The notes beneath the pieces were generated by a model. It saw only the letters and a program-made list of their open reading frames with translations, searched no databases and was not told where the DNA came from. A DNA stretch of 64,000 bases, from positions 1,550,001 to 1,614,000 of the forward strand of contig OY821775.1 of the NCBI GenBank assembly GCA_963682175.1, written 5' to 3'. Positions within the stretch are counted from its first letter, which is position 1; every line of letters starts with the position of its first letter. This DNA is from Triglochin maritima (lineage: Eukaryota; Streptophyta; Magnoliopsida; Alismatales; Juncaginaceae). Below are positions 12,101-23,391 of the stretch, in pieces. Both the position numbers and the translations under genes were made by a program.

Positions 12101-12602
12101 GAATATGCTGGTAATTAGTAGTTAATTATGTTTAAGGTTCGTCGAATTTCTTGTCTTAGATCTCTCTGGGAAGATAAAGAGCTTTTTCTTCGATTGTTTT
12201 AACAAAATGATGATGATGATAAGAAACACACGTAAATCGGTAAACATAAACACATAGCTGCTAGCGTAATATTACAAAAATCAGTTTTCGTTTTGTGTTT
12301 GTTGAGACTATATATACACATCCGAAGCAAATTAGACATTAAATTCTCTCTTCATACGGAAGAGAAAGTTAAACATTATATTCATCCATATATTTAGGTT
12401 AAACCCTAATATTATTGGTGAAAAATACTTTGAGGAGGATGTATATCTAAAAGATATTTAACAAATAAACCCATTTAATTAATATATAATTAAACGCACC
12501 AAGAAAATGGAAGAAGGGAAGGTGTGTCCAAAAACAGGTGAGATGTAATTAATCAGTTTCCCAAGCTGAAGTTCACCCCTCAACCTCCACTCCTTAATTT
12601 CC
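9188..12602. other. Intergenic, AT-rich; nothing recognised
   Basis: I see no gene, RNA or complete transposon. Short frames such as 9836-10048 and 11755-12118 have no recognisable domain and no coding texture. A small triplication of CTTTGGGTTAATTAAAAAAA lies around 11138-11196. The last few hundred bases are probably the promoter of the NHL gene at 12690. Confidence 0.5.
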
Positions 12603-12630
12603 CTCTCTCTCTCTATATATATATATATAA
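12603..12630 (+). promoter_or_regulatory. CT-repeat and TATA region of the NHL gene
   Basis: CTCTCTCTCTCT runs directly into TATATATATATATAA, ending about 60 bp before the ATG at 12690. This gives a plausible TATA box with a short 5' leader. Confidence 0.5.
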
Positions 12631-12689
12631 CCACCTCACACACCCTATTTATTAGTTATTACAAACTCATAATACAATCCAAACCTCCG

Positions 12690-13352
12690 ATGGCCGACGA
12701 TCGGATCCACCCGTCGACGGCGGCCGCACTGAAGCCGACCTTCCCACCATCCAAAGCCCAGCTCTACAACTCCACCCGTCCCCTCTACCGTCCCCAACCC
12801 CCTCCCCGCCGTCGACGACGTTGCTGCTCCTTCTGCCTCTGCCTCCTCTTCCTCCTCGTCGCGCTCATCTTCCTCGCCGCCGTCGCCGCCGCCGTATTTT
12901 ACCTGATATACAAGCCCCACTCCCCGTCCTTCTCCGTCCACCACCTCAACCTCACCTCCTCCTCCCTCTCCCTCTCCCTCTCCGCCTGGAACCCCAACTC
13001 CAAGCTCGCTTTCGTCTACGACCCCATCTCCGTCTCCGTCTCCGATGCTTCCGATTCTTCCACCGTGGCCGACGGTGGCTTTCCCGGGTTCGAGCATAAG
13101 CCGGGGAACGTGACCGTGTTGAGGACAACACTTGGGGTGAAAACTGGGGAGACGAAGGTTTTGAAAGGGAAGAAGAAGGTTATGGCGGAGATTCAGGTGG
13201 AGACCAAGGCTGGGGTTAGGGTTGGGCGACTTAAGAGTAAGAAGGTTGGGATTAGGGTTAGGTGTGATGGGGTGGACTTGATGGGGAAGAAGGACGACGA
13301 CGTTAAGTGTAAGGTTAGGGTGAGGGTTAAGGTTTGGAAGTGGAATTTGTGA
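12690..13352 (+). CDS. NDR1/HIN1-like (NHL) protein, LEA_2 family
   Basis: Single-exon gene of 220 aa. The N-terminal tail is Pro-rich and ends in a basic patch (PPPRRRRRCC, about residues 37-46). A strong membrane segment follows (about 45-70, CLCLLFLLVALIFLAAVAAAV), then the YLIYKPHSPSFSV motif that opens the LEA_2 domain. Next come a Ser/Leu-rich strand, the WNPNSKLAFVYD motif and the family's usual C-terminus with KCKVRVRVKVWKWNL. Known members are plasma-membrane proteins, several linked to immunity, ageing or sugar transport. The exact subfamily cannot be fixed here; the C-terminus looks like the NHL group without introns. The first ATG follows the TATA region by about 60 bp and gives the usual length. 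Codons are GC-rich in the first half, as often seen in intronless plant genes. Confidence 0.9.
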   Translation: MADDRIHPSTAAALKPTFPPSKAQLYNSTRPLYRPQPPPRRRRRCCSFCLCLLFLLVALIFLAAVAAAVFYLIYKPHSPSFSVHHLNLTSSSLSLSLSAWNPNSKLAFVYDPISVSVSDASDSSTVADGGFPGFEHKPGNVTVLRTTLGVKTGETKVLKGKKKVMAEIQVETKAGVRVGRLKSKKVGIRVRCDGVDLMGKKDDDVKCKVRVRVKVWKWNL

Positions 13353-13395
13353 GGACTTCCGGGGGTTTTGTGCAAATTGGGATATATATGTGCAA

Positions 13396-13397
<2 letters not shown>

Positions 13398-13437
<40 letters not shown>
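13398..13437. repeat. (AT)n microsatellite
   Basis: About 19-20 uninterrupted AT units just 3' of the NHL stop codon, probably inside or next to the 3' UTR. A length-polymorphic site is likely. Confidence 0.9.
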
Positions 13438-13441
<4 letters not shown>

Positions 13442-15175
13442 TTGGCTTATTCGATCTTGTTGGTGTTTGTTTTCATTTTGATTAATGTTGTTGTGGAATG
13501 AATTGTGAAGGGTTTGTATTGATTTGGAGTTATGTGATAATTAATTAATTTGATTTGTTGTTTGGTTTTTTCTTCTTCTTCTTTTGGTGTCGGTGATGAG
13601 AGAATTATGTATGTAATTAGTGGAGGATCATTAGGTGGTTTGAGAACCAACATTCCAACAGCAAGTGGTGTGGTGGGACGTTGCTTGAGGTCTCCATCTC
13701 TTTGCTGTCTGTGTTTTTGCTTTATTCTTGTTATGAAAATGAGGTGGTTGGCTCGACGTGGAATTTCATGAAGTTAAGTTGAAACATATCCAATCATCCG
13801 ATTAGAATTAGAACTAGATCTTTTGTCTTAAAACAGTCAAAATCACAAACTGAATTATAATAGTAGTAGATAGATTGCAGGTGGCAGGTTGCATGGAGTT
13901 AAAATAGAATGGGATGGATAATTCTTAGCAAAAATCTATTCGGGTACAGGTTAAAATAACTCCTCACTCCTCTACCACTTAACAACAAGAATAGAGAACA
14001 AAGTATTGACACCAAGGGAAAGTAAGAGTACAACAAAATTAATCAGTAATCAAGACAGAAAGTTCCACATCTTTAATTAATTACCCATGCATATCCCGAC
14101 CAAAAAGAACCAGAAACATGATTAGGAGGAAACAGCACTTGTTAGGTCTTCAAATAAACTTCATTTAATCCTAAGAAACTCCTGAAACGGAAGGAATGTG
14201 GAGAAAGCAGAACATCAAGCATGCACGCAGGCGGCAAATGAAACCAATAATAGGGAACACAATACTCGACACGTTAAGGAACAAAACAAACACACAATCT
14301 ACACTCTACAATCATGCATCCTGACAAAAGTATTCAACGTTTTAACAACTCATGTTGCAGAGTTGGCTCTTTTCATGGAAGCATGTGCTGATTCTGCCAC
14401 TTTTATTGCCTTCCATTTGGACAAGGAATGGAGGATCGCTATCTACAGCATGACTTGAGTTAAATTGAGATTAGTTCGGAATATGTTTTATTTGAGAATT
14501 TCAGACCCCACAGTTCAAGAGACCCGACCCATGAATCCAATTGGACTCTGGGTCAACATTGATTTCGGTGTCAAATACGTGACCTTTTGGATCTGCTTCT
14601 TAAATTTGCCCGTATCCAAATCAAATCACGTTTCAACCTTTTAATCCAACCGACTCGATATTTCCATAATTAACATTTTTTATAAATTAATAAGTGTTAT
14701 TATTCGAATTTTGTACGGGGCTGTAATGAAGATTGCATAATAAATGTGCAGCGGGTATAAACCCCAAATTTAACAAATCCGATGTGGGAAACTATTTCAG
14801 ATTTCAAAAGTTTTCTTGAATGAAGAAGGACGCACATGAAAGTTTTCTTAAGATTTTAAATTCAACCTTTTCAGAAAAACAAGATTACAGTAAAAGGAAA
14901 CTGTTGTTTTCAGAGGAAGCACATGTCTAGGGTTCGGAGTTCAGACAAATCCACCGCAACTTATTTCTTTTGTCCATACTTATGTCTCCATGCAGAGTAT
15001 ACAAAGCATGTAGCTCTCAACAATCATATATATCTTCATGAACCTATGCATGTAGCATCTAGATATAAATAACACTAACCCATATGAAACACATATATAT
15101 CTAACTTTAACATCTATATCACTTTAATGAGAGCTAGCATGTATGGAAGGAAATTTTTTCCATTAAGAATGAAGT
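13438..15175. other. Intergenic between convergent NHL and MYB genes
   Basis: Probably contains the 3' UTRs of both genes. No conserved domain is seen in the frames at 13550-13771 or 14198-14458. No transposon ends were recognised. Confidence 0.5.
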
Positions 15176-16938
15176 CTAGGAAGTGCCCATATGTGGGAGG
15201 AGGCTTGAATTCATAGGAAGGGAACCATAGGAAGAAATTATAGGTGATGGTAACAAGGACGACGACGACGAGGATCCTGTTAAAAAACCCAAGTTCATGT
15301 AGTGATAAAGCTCTTGATCATGTACATATGTATGTTGATCAACATGAGATGTCATGAGCTTAGAATTGACACAATTTGTTTGTTGGCAGCTCAAAAGATG
15401 ATCAATGTTGGTTGACGTTTGATTGTAGTAATCATGAGCAAATCTGGTGTTGGATGGCATAAAACCAATGTTGTTGTCAATATGGGTGTCCAAGTTGATG
15501 GATTGTGGAGTAAAGATTTGTGAGGCTAATGTTGAAGGAAGTTGGAAATGTGAATTTGGAGAGATCAAGTGGTCTTGGAGTATGGTAATGGGCAATATAT
15601 CCTCATTAGTATTGAAGCAAGGAATTGTTGTATTAAAGGTGATGTTTGTGGGAATCACAAAATCTTCAATAGTTCGATCAATAAGCTTCTTCTTAATGGT
15701 GGAGTTCCAGAAGTTCTTGACCTCGTTGTCTGTTCTCCCTGGTAGATGCTTAGCAATCTTAGCCCACCTGCATATAAATCACATACGAGAATGAGTTCTA
15801 CAAAAACTGATCCATATATTCTCGTCTTTTGGTATAGGTAGTTTTATATCCTACCTTTGAATAATTTCAAGACGCTACTTATGCCTTGATGAACATCGAT
15901 CAAGATCAATTTTTCGGAAATGTTAATGAGAATTTATCAATGGTACAAAGTCATAACTCTTCTGAATAATATCTACACATCAGAAAGTGTGCTAACGTAT
16001 TTATGAAACAATGTGCCTGCTTAGAGATATGTTTTTTTTTATAGAGTCCTGGTTAGAGATATGTTACTTACACTTGTTTTGTGTCATAACAACATAATAC
16101 TCTCTTTTCGAAACATATTTTTTCCTTACACAAGCTAGCATGTCTTATGACTTTTTTTTAAAGTTAGTTTGAACCTTCCTTTAAGTAAACTGAATGACAT
16201 GGTCTAACTCACCTTGCCAAATTGATTGGTCCTAGGAGATTATCACTTCTCATGAGATTTTACATAATGGAAGTGGAAAGAATTACATATTTAGGAACTA
16301 CAGTATAATATATGTATGTAGTGAAGATGTGACATAATTAGTTAGAGCAAAGGTGACAAGTGAGCGGAAACAAGCACCAGCTAGAGGATCAACCCTAACC
16401 TTACATATCTTGGATTGTTTTATTTGGGTGTTGAGATTAATAAGAATGTGTGTAATACCTGTTTCCCAAAATTCTGTGGAGTTGAATAATTAGAGATTCC
16501 TCTTCAGGAGAGAAGCTCCCTCTCTTCAAATCCGGCCTCAAGTAATTGATCCATCTTAGTCTACAACTCTTACCACACCTTTGCAACCCTAATCAAAACA
16601 ACAAATTAAAATGAAAAAAACATGGTTTTCATGCATGAAAAGCATATATCCACCACTCATGAAGTAAAAGAGAACGTGTGTTCATGAAATTTGCACGTAT
16701 GCTATAGTAATGTATATAAATTATAATGCATAAAGTACAAGTTTATTATATGCTACAGTAATGTTCATAATGCATGAAGTACCAGTTTATTGAATCATTT
16801 ACCTGCTTGTTTTGGGACAGAACTCCAACAACCATGGCCATGGGTGGAGATGTACTTAATGAGCTTCTCATCTTCTTCCGGAGACCAAAGACCTCTCCTC
16901 ACCTTCTGTTTGTTGCAGCATGTGTGGTGGTGTCCCAT
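15176..16938 (-). CDS. R2R3-MYB transcription factor, MYB26-like clade
   Basis: Three exons on the minus strand, 16938-16803, 16588-16459 and 15767-15176, all with GT-AG borders, give 285 aa. The start MGHHHTCC (16938) is chosen over an upstream in-frame Met at 16983 because it matches the conserved R2R3-MYB N-terminus. R2 (about residues 15-65) carries [11 protein letters not shown] and the regularly spaced Trp. R3 (about 68-116) carries [35 protein letters not shown] and NFWNS. The intron positions, after KQAG and in GNR, are those of the family. The sequence [16 protein letters not shown] with [19 protein letters not shown] resembles MYB26/MYB67-type regulators of secondary wall thickening. 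The C-terminal region is Ser-rich ([12 protein letters not shown]) and divergent, so the clade is an inference. The protein is nuclear and should bind AC-type promoter elements. Confidence 0.9.
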
Positions 16939-16993
16939 TTGCTCAGTGCTCAGTGTACTTCCTCTCTCTCTTTCCTCAACCAATATTATCTCT

Positions 16994-17008
16994 TATATAT
17001 ATATATCT
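16994..17008 (-). promoter_or_regulatory. TATA box of the MYB gene
   Basis: On the minus strand GATATATATATATAAGAG lies about 60 bp upstream of the MYB start codon at 16938. The spacing supports that start and argues against the upstream Met at 16983, which would be very close to the transcription start. Confidence 0.5.
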
Positions 17009-17733
17009 AATGAAGATGGTTTTTATTGGGTCGAAATATCAATAACCAAAAGGTAATAACTTAAATAGATACTTAAGGGGTAAGAGGAAACCTATAGCTA
17101 GACCTAATGGATAATTCAGCATGCATTGATTCGTGACTTTGATGATAGGATGTTGTGGGGAATGTTACGTGGATCTTACCATCTTAGTCTTCTAAAATTA
17201 CTCAACCCTAGCGCATTTGTACCTGACTTCTATTCACTTACCGTGTACTAAAGTGGAACTGTCATAACTCATAAGTATCATAGTTATATTGACCTTGAGA
17301 TGGAACTGTGATTTCAAGTAGGTGAACCTCCTAAAATTAAAGGAGGATCCTTGTTTTTTCAGTTTGTCCAATTTCAAGTTGGTGAACCTCCATATTTTGT
17401 CCAAAGGTCCATGTTGGGCTTAGTTATATGATAAATGTTATTTTGAAACAAATGTTGAGTAACTAGTAATAAGCACCTATCAACGAGTTTAAGCTTAGGG
17501 ATATTAATAGGTTATGATCATAAGACGTGGAAGCACTCCTACTCAAGCAGTCTCCATATTTTGGCTTAACGGTTAGAACAATATAAAGTTGCTATATTAC
17601 CCAATATATATAATAGCAATACACTCGTCCTTAATTTGCAATGTGAAAATAAAAAATTAGATTATAAAAGGGTTGGTCATTATATAAGTTCAGCTGTACG
17701 TGGGTTCGTTTAGGAACATTTCTAATCTTATCT

Positions 17734-17789
17734 CAGCTATGTCATACCTCAAATTTGCATGCATGCAAATTTGAGGTATAACATAGCTG
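17734..17789. repeat. 56-bp near-perfect palindrome
   Basis: Two 28-bp arms (17734-17761 and 17762-17789) are reverse complements with one mismatch and no spacer. The left arm starts CAGCTATGTC and the centre is GCATGCATGC. It lies in non-coding DNA between the MYB gene and bL34m. It could extrude as a cruciform or give a perfect RNA hairpin. No matching transposon ends or target duplication were recognised. Confidence 0.9.
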
Positions 17790-18946
17790 AAGTCTTGAAC
17801 TCCAAGAAATTGTGTTTGTGATGGCCATCTTGTTTCGATACTTCCAAGCAACCCATCGGAACCTAGTTTTGGTAGAAGAAAGAGAGATACGGGGATCCTC
17901 GGGTTTCTGTCTCTCCTAACCATCTTCTTATCCTCTCAATCTTAGATGTGATGCCTCAACTTATCCCTTGCTTTCTTCTCAACCAAGGTCTATCAAATTT
18001 TCGTTATGATAAGAACTAGAGTTATGATCATAAATTTTTAGACCTCTTGACACAACATCAGTGAATTCGCCACGAATTGGAAGGGAAGATAGTTGTTGCG
18101 CTGGTTTCTGAAAAAACAGTACTATAATACTAATTATTACCTCAATGGGCAGCAACCATACGAAGACCGATGTATTATGACTCCAATTTTTTTACACATT
18201 TCAATAGAGAGGCAACCTTGCTTAGCTTGATCAGCTAATAAAATTAACTCTCCACTCAAAAGCAATACCAAGTCCAAATTAATCTTGCGTGATGCTCTAA
18301 GTCGAAGCTTGAGTGACAGTAGTGTGGCAATTTCATTGTATGGTTAATTAGTTTTACAATTAAGTTCCAACCCCAACATTGTTGTCCAACAAAAGAATCT
18401 GAACATTAATTGGAAGAGGCCAAACTGATGATTTTCTTGTTACACAAATAGCCATTTGGCATTACTAGTTTCCAACCTGTGGTCGCCATAACACCAAACA
18501 CCATCCCAGCACCCCTCGTTTTCCTACCTTCCAGAATTACAAGGATATGACTTTGATTTTGGTGTCACAATGCGGCCACAGCATACGACAATCCAAAGTG
18601 CAGCTTTTCTGTACACATCACAATAGACTTTGTTCAGAATATACATTGCTCATGTTAAGTGTGAACTTGTACTGCTTTTCTTGGTGGTGATCTCCCTCGC
18701 TAAAAAGCACGTTACACGGGCAATCTGATGGGAACCCTCTAACAACTTTCACTTGCAAATGTCAAAGTTTTGATACATTCTGGCCCCAAAAGATGCTTTC
18801 AAAAGATTTGTTTCTGCTGGATGCCTGGACACATACACACCTCATCCCAGTGTAATTTTCTTATTCATTTTATTGTCATAGTAGAAACTTGGAATAAGTC
18901 AGAAATTTGAGGTGTTTCGCAATGGTTTCAACATCATCATAACCCC

Positions 18947-19040
18947 AATGCCTCGTAAGAGGCTCCCGCCTAAGCAAGGGGGGACGGGGGTACGCAACCC
19001 TATCACTGTAAAATAGTGAGGTTGTTTCCAATTTTTGTTT
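18947..19040 (+). mobile_element. Au-like SINE fragment (probable)
   Basis: Contains ATGCCTCGTAAGAGGCTCCC, a short G-run, GGGTACGCAACCCTATC and GTGAGGTTGTTTCC in that order. This resembles the conserved tRNA-related part of Au-type plant SINEs (TACGCA..CTTACC..AGAGGTTGTTTCC). No clear ends or target duplication are visible. The identification is from memory of the family consensus. Confidence 0.45.
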
Positions 19041-19687
19041 TGAGTCAAAAATTAGAGAAACAAATAATGAAATGAAACACCTTTCTCTTAAACTAGATGC
19101 TGAATTTCTGCAAGGAAATCACCTTTTAACTTCCACAAATCCCATCCAGATTATATCATACTAATCCGCACTCTAAGTATTAACAGGGTACACATGCAGA
19201 ATTAGAGAGAAGAGAGATAAAATAAACAATTTTCCATTTCACAGATGCTTTCTCAATAACAAAGTGCTATTAGAAGCTTAACTGGTGATAACCATACAAA
19301 AGAAGTAAACCTACCTAGACTAGTCATCCTCCAGAGAGCTGCTCCTCGTAGCTATCATTACCTACATGTAACTTGAATCTGTTGCTTTAAAAGAAAAAAA
19401 AAGTCGTTTGAAGCAGATGATATTCTCCTGTGTTGGGATAATCTCAACCCTGCAACACTTATCGACTAAATCATACAGGAAGACACTACAAAAATGTAGA
19501 AATAGCTATCTTTGCATCTTGACAACTATCATGATGGTGATAATCTAGTCGTTATTCCTGGAATCTTGGTCAGATAACAATGGTACAACTGAAGCATCTA
19601 GAACTTAAATCGTCACCAGGTGAAAGGAAGAAAACTTAATTGACTCGGTTGGCACATTACATATGCTGTAGTCACAGGGAAATATGA

Positions 19688-21932
19688 TCAAACAGCAATT
19701 CTGTGTCGACCTTTGGCAAGCCTTCGAGCAATGACTCTGCGTCCTCCCTTCGTTGCTTTGCTGCATGAAATTGCAAGGGTATGTAATTTGGTTTAATGTC
19801 CACGCTCAATGTATCAATTCAGACAAATTGATAGATTATAGTAACAACATTTCATTATAAATTACAGATATCACCAGTTAATGCACATGACAGCTGGATA
19901 TGCATCATAACATCATGCAACAGAAATAGAGAAAATACTAAGACATAATTGAAGGGCGTTAGCATGCTGCCAATTATCCAGGAGCTGGTTACAGAAACCA
20001 GCCATTACATACAATCCTATGTCTTTCATGGAACTCCAGAGATTGTGATGTAACAAGAGGTTATTAAGGACAACGGGAATTCACGCACTACATAACTTTT
20101 TCTCTAGAGGTGCAAAAGAAAGAGCATATAAAGTTGGTTAAAAATCATTCCTTTCAGATGAGGATCATGTGACTAATATGATGGGGATAAAAGGCAATGA
20201 AAATATAAATATTGACTGATCACAAGTAACAGAAACCAACATGAAAAAAAAAGAAGTAAAAACTAAACGACCAGCTAAAGAAATAAAAATTCTACAGCTG
20301 AAGCTGGCAAATTGGAAAAGGCAAGCTTCATAAAGTAGAGGCACAGACCGAGCGAGGAAACCATGTGTCCTCTTGCGCTTTATGTGGCTAGGCTGGTAAG
20401 TTCTTTTGGGTAACAGGAGTATGGGATCATTATGTAGAGCATCATCCCCTGCAAGGGAGAGAAAATAGCCTGATGCATGAGTAGATAGTAAAAAGAGAGA
20501 CAATAAACTTCATCCAAACAGAAATCCATATAATTTTACTCTCAAATGCAATGTTATCCTTTACCACGGTATTTTTAAGAGTTCAATTCTTGATTATGTA
20601 TGTTTCAACCCCAATATTAACAAGGAAATAAACAGACCACAAGGTCACTGTCTCTCGGACATAGCCATAACTAACACATAAATCACTATTGAAAGGCCAT
20701 GGAGTGGATCTCCAAAGCTCTGAAACATCTACCTATAAGGTCAATACATATCATCGGAGCAATATTTCAAGTTTTTGTCACTTATTTATCATTGAGCTAA
20801 TTGTATTTCCATAATTTTTTCCAAAGTTTTCTTCTCACCGCCATCCATCCAATTAATACCCTTTTGGTTGCAATTGTCTATTTATATCATCCCACAACTC
20901 ATTTTCCCAAAACATCCATAAATTGGCCTTCAGAGAAGGTCAAGCGCACAGTCTTGTTGAGGGATAATCTTCAGCCCGTATTTTTAAAATCCTCTTAGAG
21001 TCTTAGTACTACTAATGCAAAAGAGAAGAGAGCTTGCAGATGGCCTACCAGAATTAATAGATTCGATCATGAAGACATCTATCATTTATACCGAAGGCTG
21101 GGTGCATTCGGTATCCTCCAACACAAAATGGTTTTTGTTTGTTTGTGCATCCATGCCAAATTGGTATCCTCTCATCACCAACATTATATTGCACACAGTG
21201 ATCTCCCCTAAGACATTTCTATCATAACTGGCACTTCACAGTACCTGTACTTCCTTCCAGTTCCTTTTCCATCTTTCTTTCTTATGAAAGTAACTAATTG
21301 TAACAAGCACTTCAAAGTTTCCCACATTTTTATTCTCGCACAAATGTTTAACGTTAATTGGTTTTCCCATACTACTCACATTCCCCAATCACCAACTTTG
21401 ACGCCTTCCGTGGAGTTCCGTCGTGACACTTTAAACATAGTACATCACACATTGAAACGTGGGAAAACAACTAACTTCCTAAACCCGACATTTCTACACA
21501 GCAACACAGACTAAAAAACCGCATTTTCCAAACAAAAAAGGGTTAACTTCACATCATTATAGATATCATTACTCACACAACCAGTTGAAAACTAACACAA
21601 ATGCCCGAAACGAAAGAAAACACGAACCAAAAATCCAAGAAAAGAAAAGTGTGATTTACGAATAAGATCTGACCTTCGTCGATGAAGAAGCGAAGCGAAG
21701 GCAGACCGCAAGGAAAGGAGACACCATCCACCGACGCAACTCTCCTTACTACGTTCTCGTCCCACTCCAGTCTTCCAAGAGTCGGTTGCGGTGCGTCGAG
21801 CTTGACGAGAGCGTCATCGGAGGGCACGATCGGAGACGGAGTTGATGCGGAGGAGAGGAGGGGAATAGATTTGATGAGGCGCTGGAGGAGAGAGGCTCCG
21901 TTTCGAGATGGGATTAGGGTTTTGATCGACAT
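19688..21932 (-). CDS. Mitochondrial large-subunit ribosomal protein bL34m
   Basis: Three minus-strand exons, 21932-21674, 20448-20349 and 19760-19688, with GT-AG borders encode 143 aa. The C-terminal 43 residues (about 101-143) are an almost complete bacterial-type L34: KRTYQPSHIKRKRTHGFLAR, then KATKGGRRVIARRLAKGR and a short tail. L34 is a small, very basic rRNA-binding protein of the large ribosomal subunit. The first 86 residues (MSIKTLIPSRNGASLLQRL..) are rich in Arg, Ser and Leu and poor in acids at the start, as in a mitochondrial targeting peptide. The long poorly conserved N-terminus favours the mitochondrial over the plastid form. The two introns are about 1.2 kb and 0.6 kb. The open frame at 20165-20503 is exon 2 read into its intron. 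Confidence 0.9.
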
Positions 21933-22014
21933 GGTTTGGGACGAAAACCAAAACCCTAGTTTTCGAGGTTGGGTTCGTTCTTTCTATCTATCTGAGCTCG
22001 CTCGGATGCGATAA

Positions 22015-22642
22015 CCTTGGCTTCACTATTTTATTTTTATTTTTTTTTCCGAAAGCGGACTAAAGATTTATTTATTAATTAGCAATGTTTAAATCATGTT
22101 TACAAAAGTACAACGAGATGACAAAACGTTAATCAAAGAGAGATACAAGAAATATCTATATCAAGATTATTGTAAAGATAATGATACAATCTTGGACAAT
22201 GTCTCTTCAAATGAATTATACGAGGTATGAACTGTATAGAATGTGGATGTCCAAAAAGTAGTGTTGGCTAAAAGGTCGTGCAGTAGGAAGTCGTTGGATA
22301 ATGTGGTGGGTCTGAAAATACAATCATTCATTGTCCTCCAAATGTTATTTGGGTTGTAAAATACACTGATGTTATAATCATTATTGTCTTGGAGGCTCAA
22401 GTGAGACATCCTTTTTGTTAGAAAAAATATATGTTATAATCAATATTTTTTATATAAAAGAATTGTATCTACTAAGTATTAGTTTATTATAAAACAATAT
22501 TCCAACATCTTATACATAGAAGTAGTTGGAACTTGGAACATAAAGGAATGTAATTGGAACATCTTATACATAGAAGTTTATAACTTTGGATTTTTACGAT
22601 TTATGTTTATGTATGTACTTTTAGAAAGACAAAATAATAATT
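22015..22642. other. Intergenic, upstream of bL34m
   Basis: AT-rich. The first part is probably the bL34m promoter and 5' leader. The frame at 22167-22409 has no recognisable domain. Confidence 0.4.
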
Positions 22643-23391
22643 TGGGTGAATTGCTTGGGTGTCATCAAAAACAACGAAATTGGTCATATGTTATATGAAA
22701 ACAACTATTTCTACTAATGTCACAAAAAAAACCCAAAAACTTGTTCTGATGTCATTAATTTTTTTCTTCTAATGTCATTCTGTTAGTCTTATTAATATTT
22801 AATGGAAAATTTGTAGAAGCACCTTGAATAAACTCAAAATTCATAAAAATTTATTATATGTGTTGTAAAAATTGCAAACAATACTCAAAAATTGAAAAAT
22901 AAATAAATATTTTTTGGAAAATTTATTTTATAAAACTAATGAAAATATTCTTTCATCTATCATCTCTTCTTTTTCTCTCACTAAACTTAATGGCTCGGTT
23001 ACTAAATTAATGAAATCCGATAATTTTTATATTTTAAAATTATAAGATATTGAATTATTTTTTATGAAAGATACATTTTCTAAAAAATATAGAGCTTTTT
23101 TATAAAATAATTTTTCCAATTTTTTTTAATTTACAATTTTTTAGTATGTTTTGTAATTTTTACAACACCTAATGAAATTTATGAATTCTGGGTTTATTCA
23201 AGATGATTCTGCAAATTTTCCATTAAATATAAATAAAACTAACTTACGTTAACAGATGGCTAACACAATGACATTGGGAAAAAGTTAATGACATTAGAGT
23301 AAGTAAGTGGGTTTTTCTATGGAAATAGTTGCTTTGAGATGACATATAGTCAATTTCGATGTTTCTTGATGGTATCCAAACAATTCACCCA
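22643..23391. mobile_element. MITE with long terminal inverted repeats
   Basis: The outer ends TGGGTGAATTGCTTGG and CCAAACAATTCACCCA are inverted. The inverted similarity continues inward for roughly 300 bp on each side; for example TTGGTCATATG / CATATAGTCAA, ATGTCATTAA / TTAATGACAT and GAATAAACTCA / GGGTTTATTC match. No coding capacity is present. The flanks are AT-rich and I could not define a target duplication, so the superfamily is uncertain (Mutator-like or foldback). Confidence 0.75.

Larger units (their letters stand above)
17009..19687. other. Intergenic, MYB upstream region to bL34m 3' end
   Basis: Holds the MYB promoter, the palindrome at 17734 and a probable SINE fragment at 18947. 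The open frame at 17690-17923 spans the palindrome and has no domain. No other gene was recognised. Confidence 0.5.

Noticed and set aside
12645..13097. 150-residue Gly/Glu-rich minus-strand frame
   Set aside because: Antisense of the NHL gene, caused by its CTC/CCG-rich codons.
14198..14458. 86-residue frame downstream of the NHL gene
   Set aside because: No recognisable domain, no splice partners, and it lies in the expected 3' intergenic region.
17690..17923. 77-residue minus-strand frame
   Set aside because: It crosses the 56-bp palindrome and shows no family features.
20165..20503. 112-residue frame as a separate gene
   Set aside because: It is bL34m exon 2 read through into both neighbouring introns.
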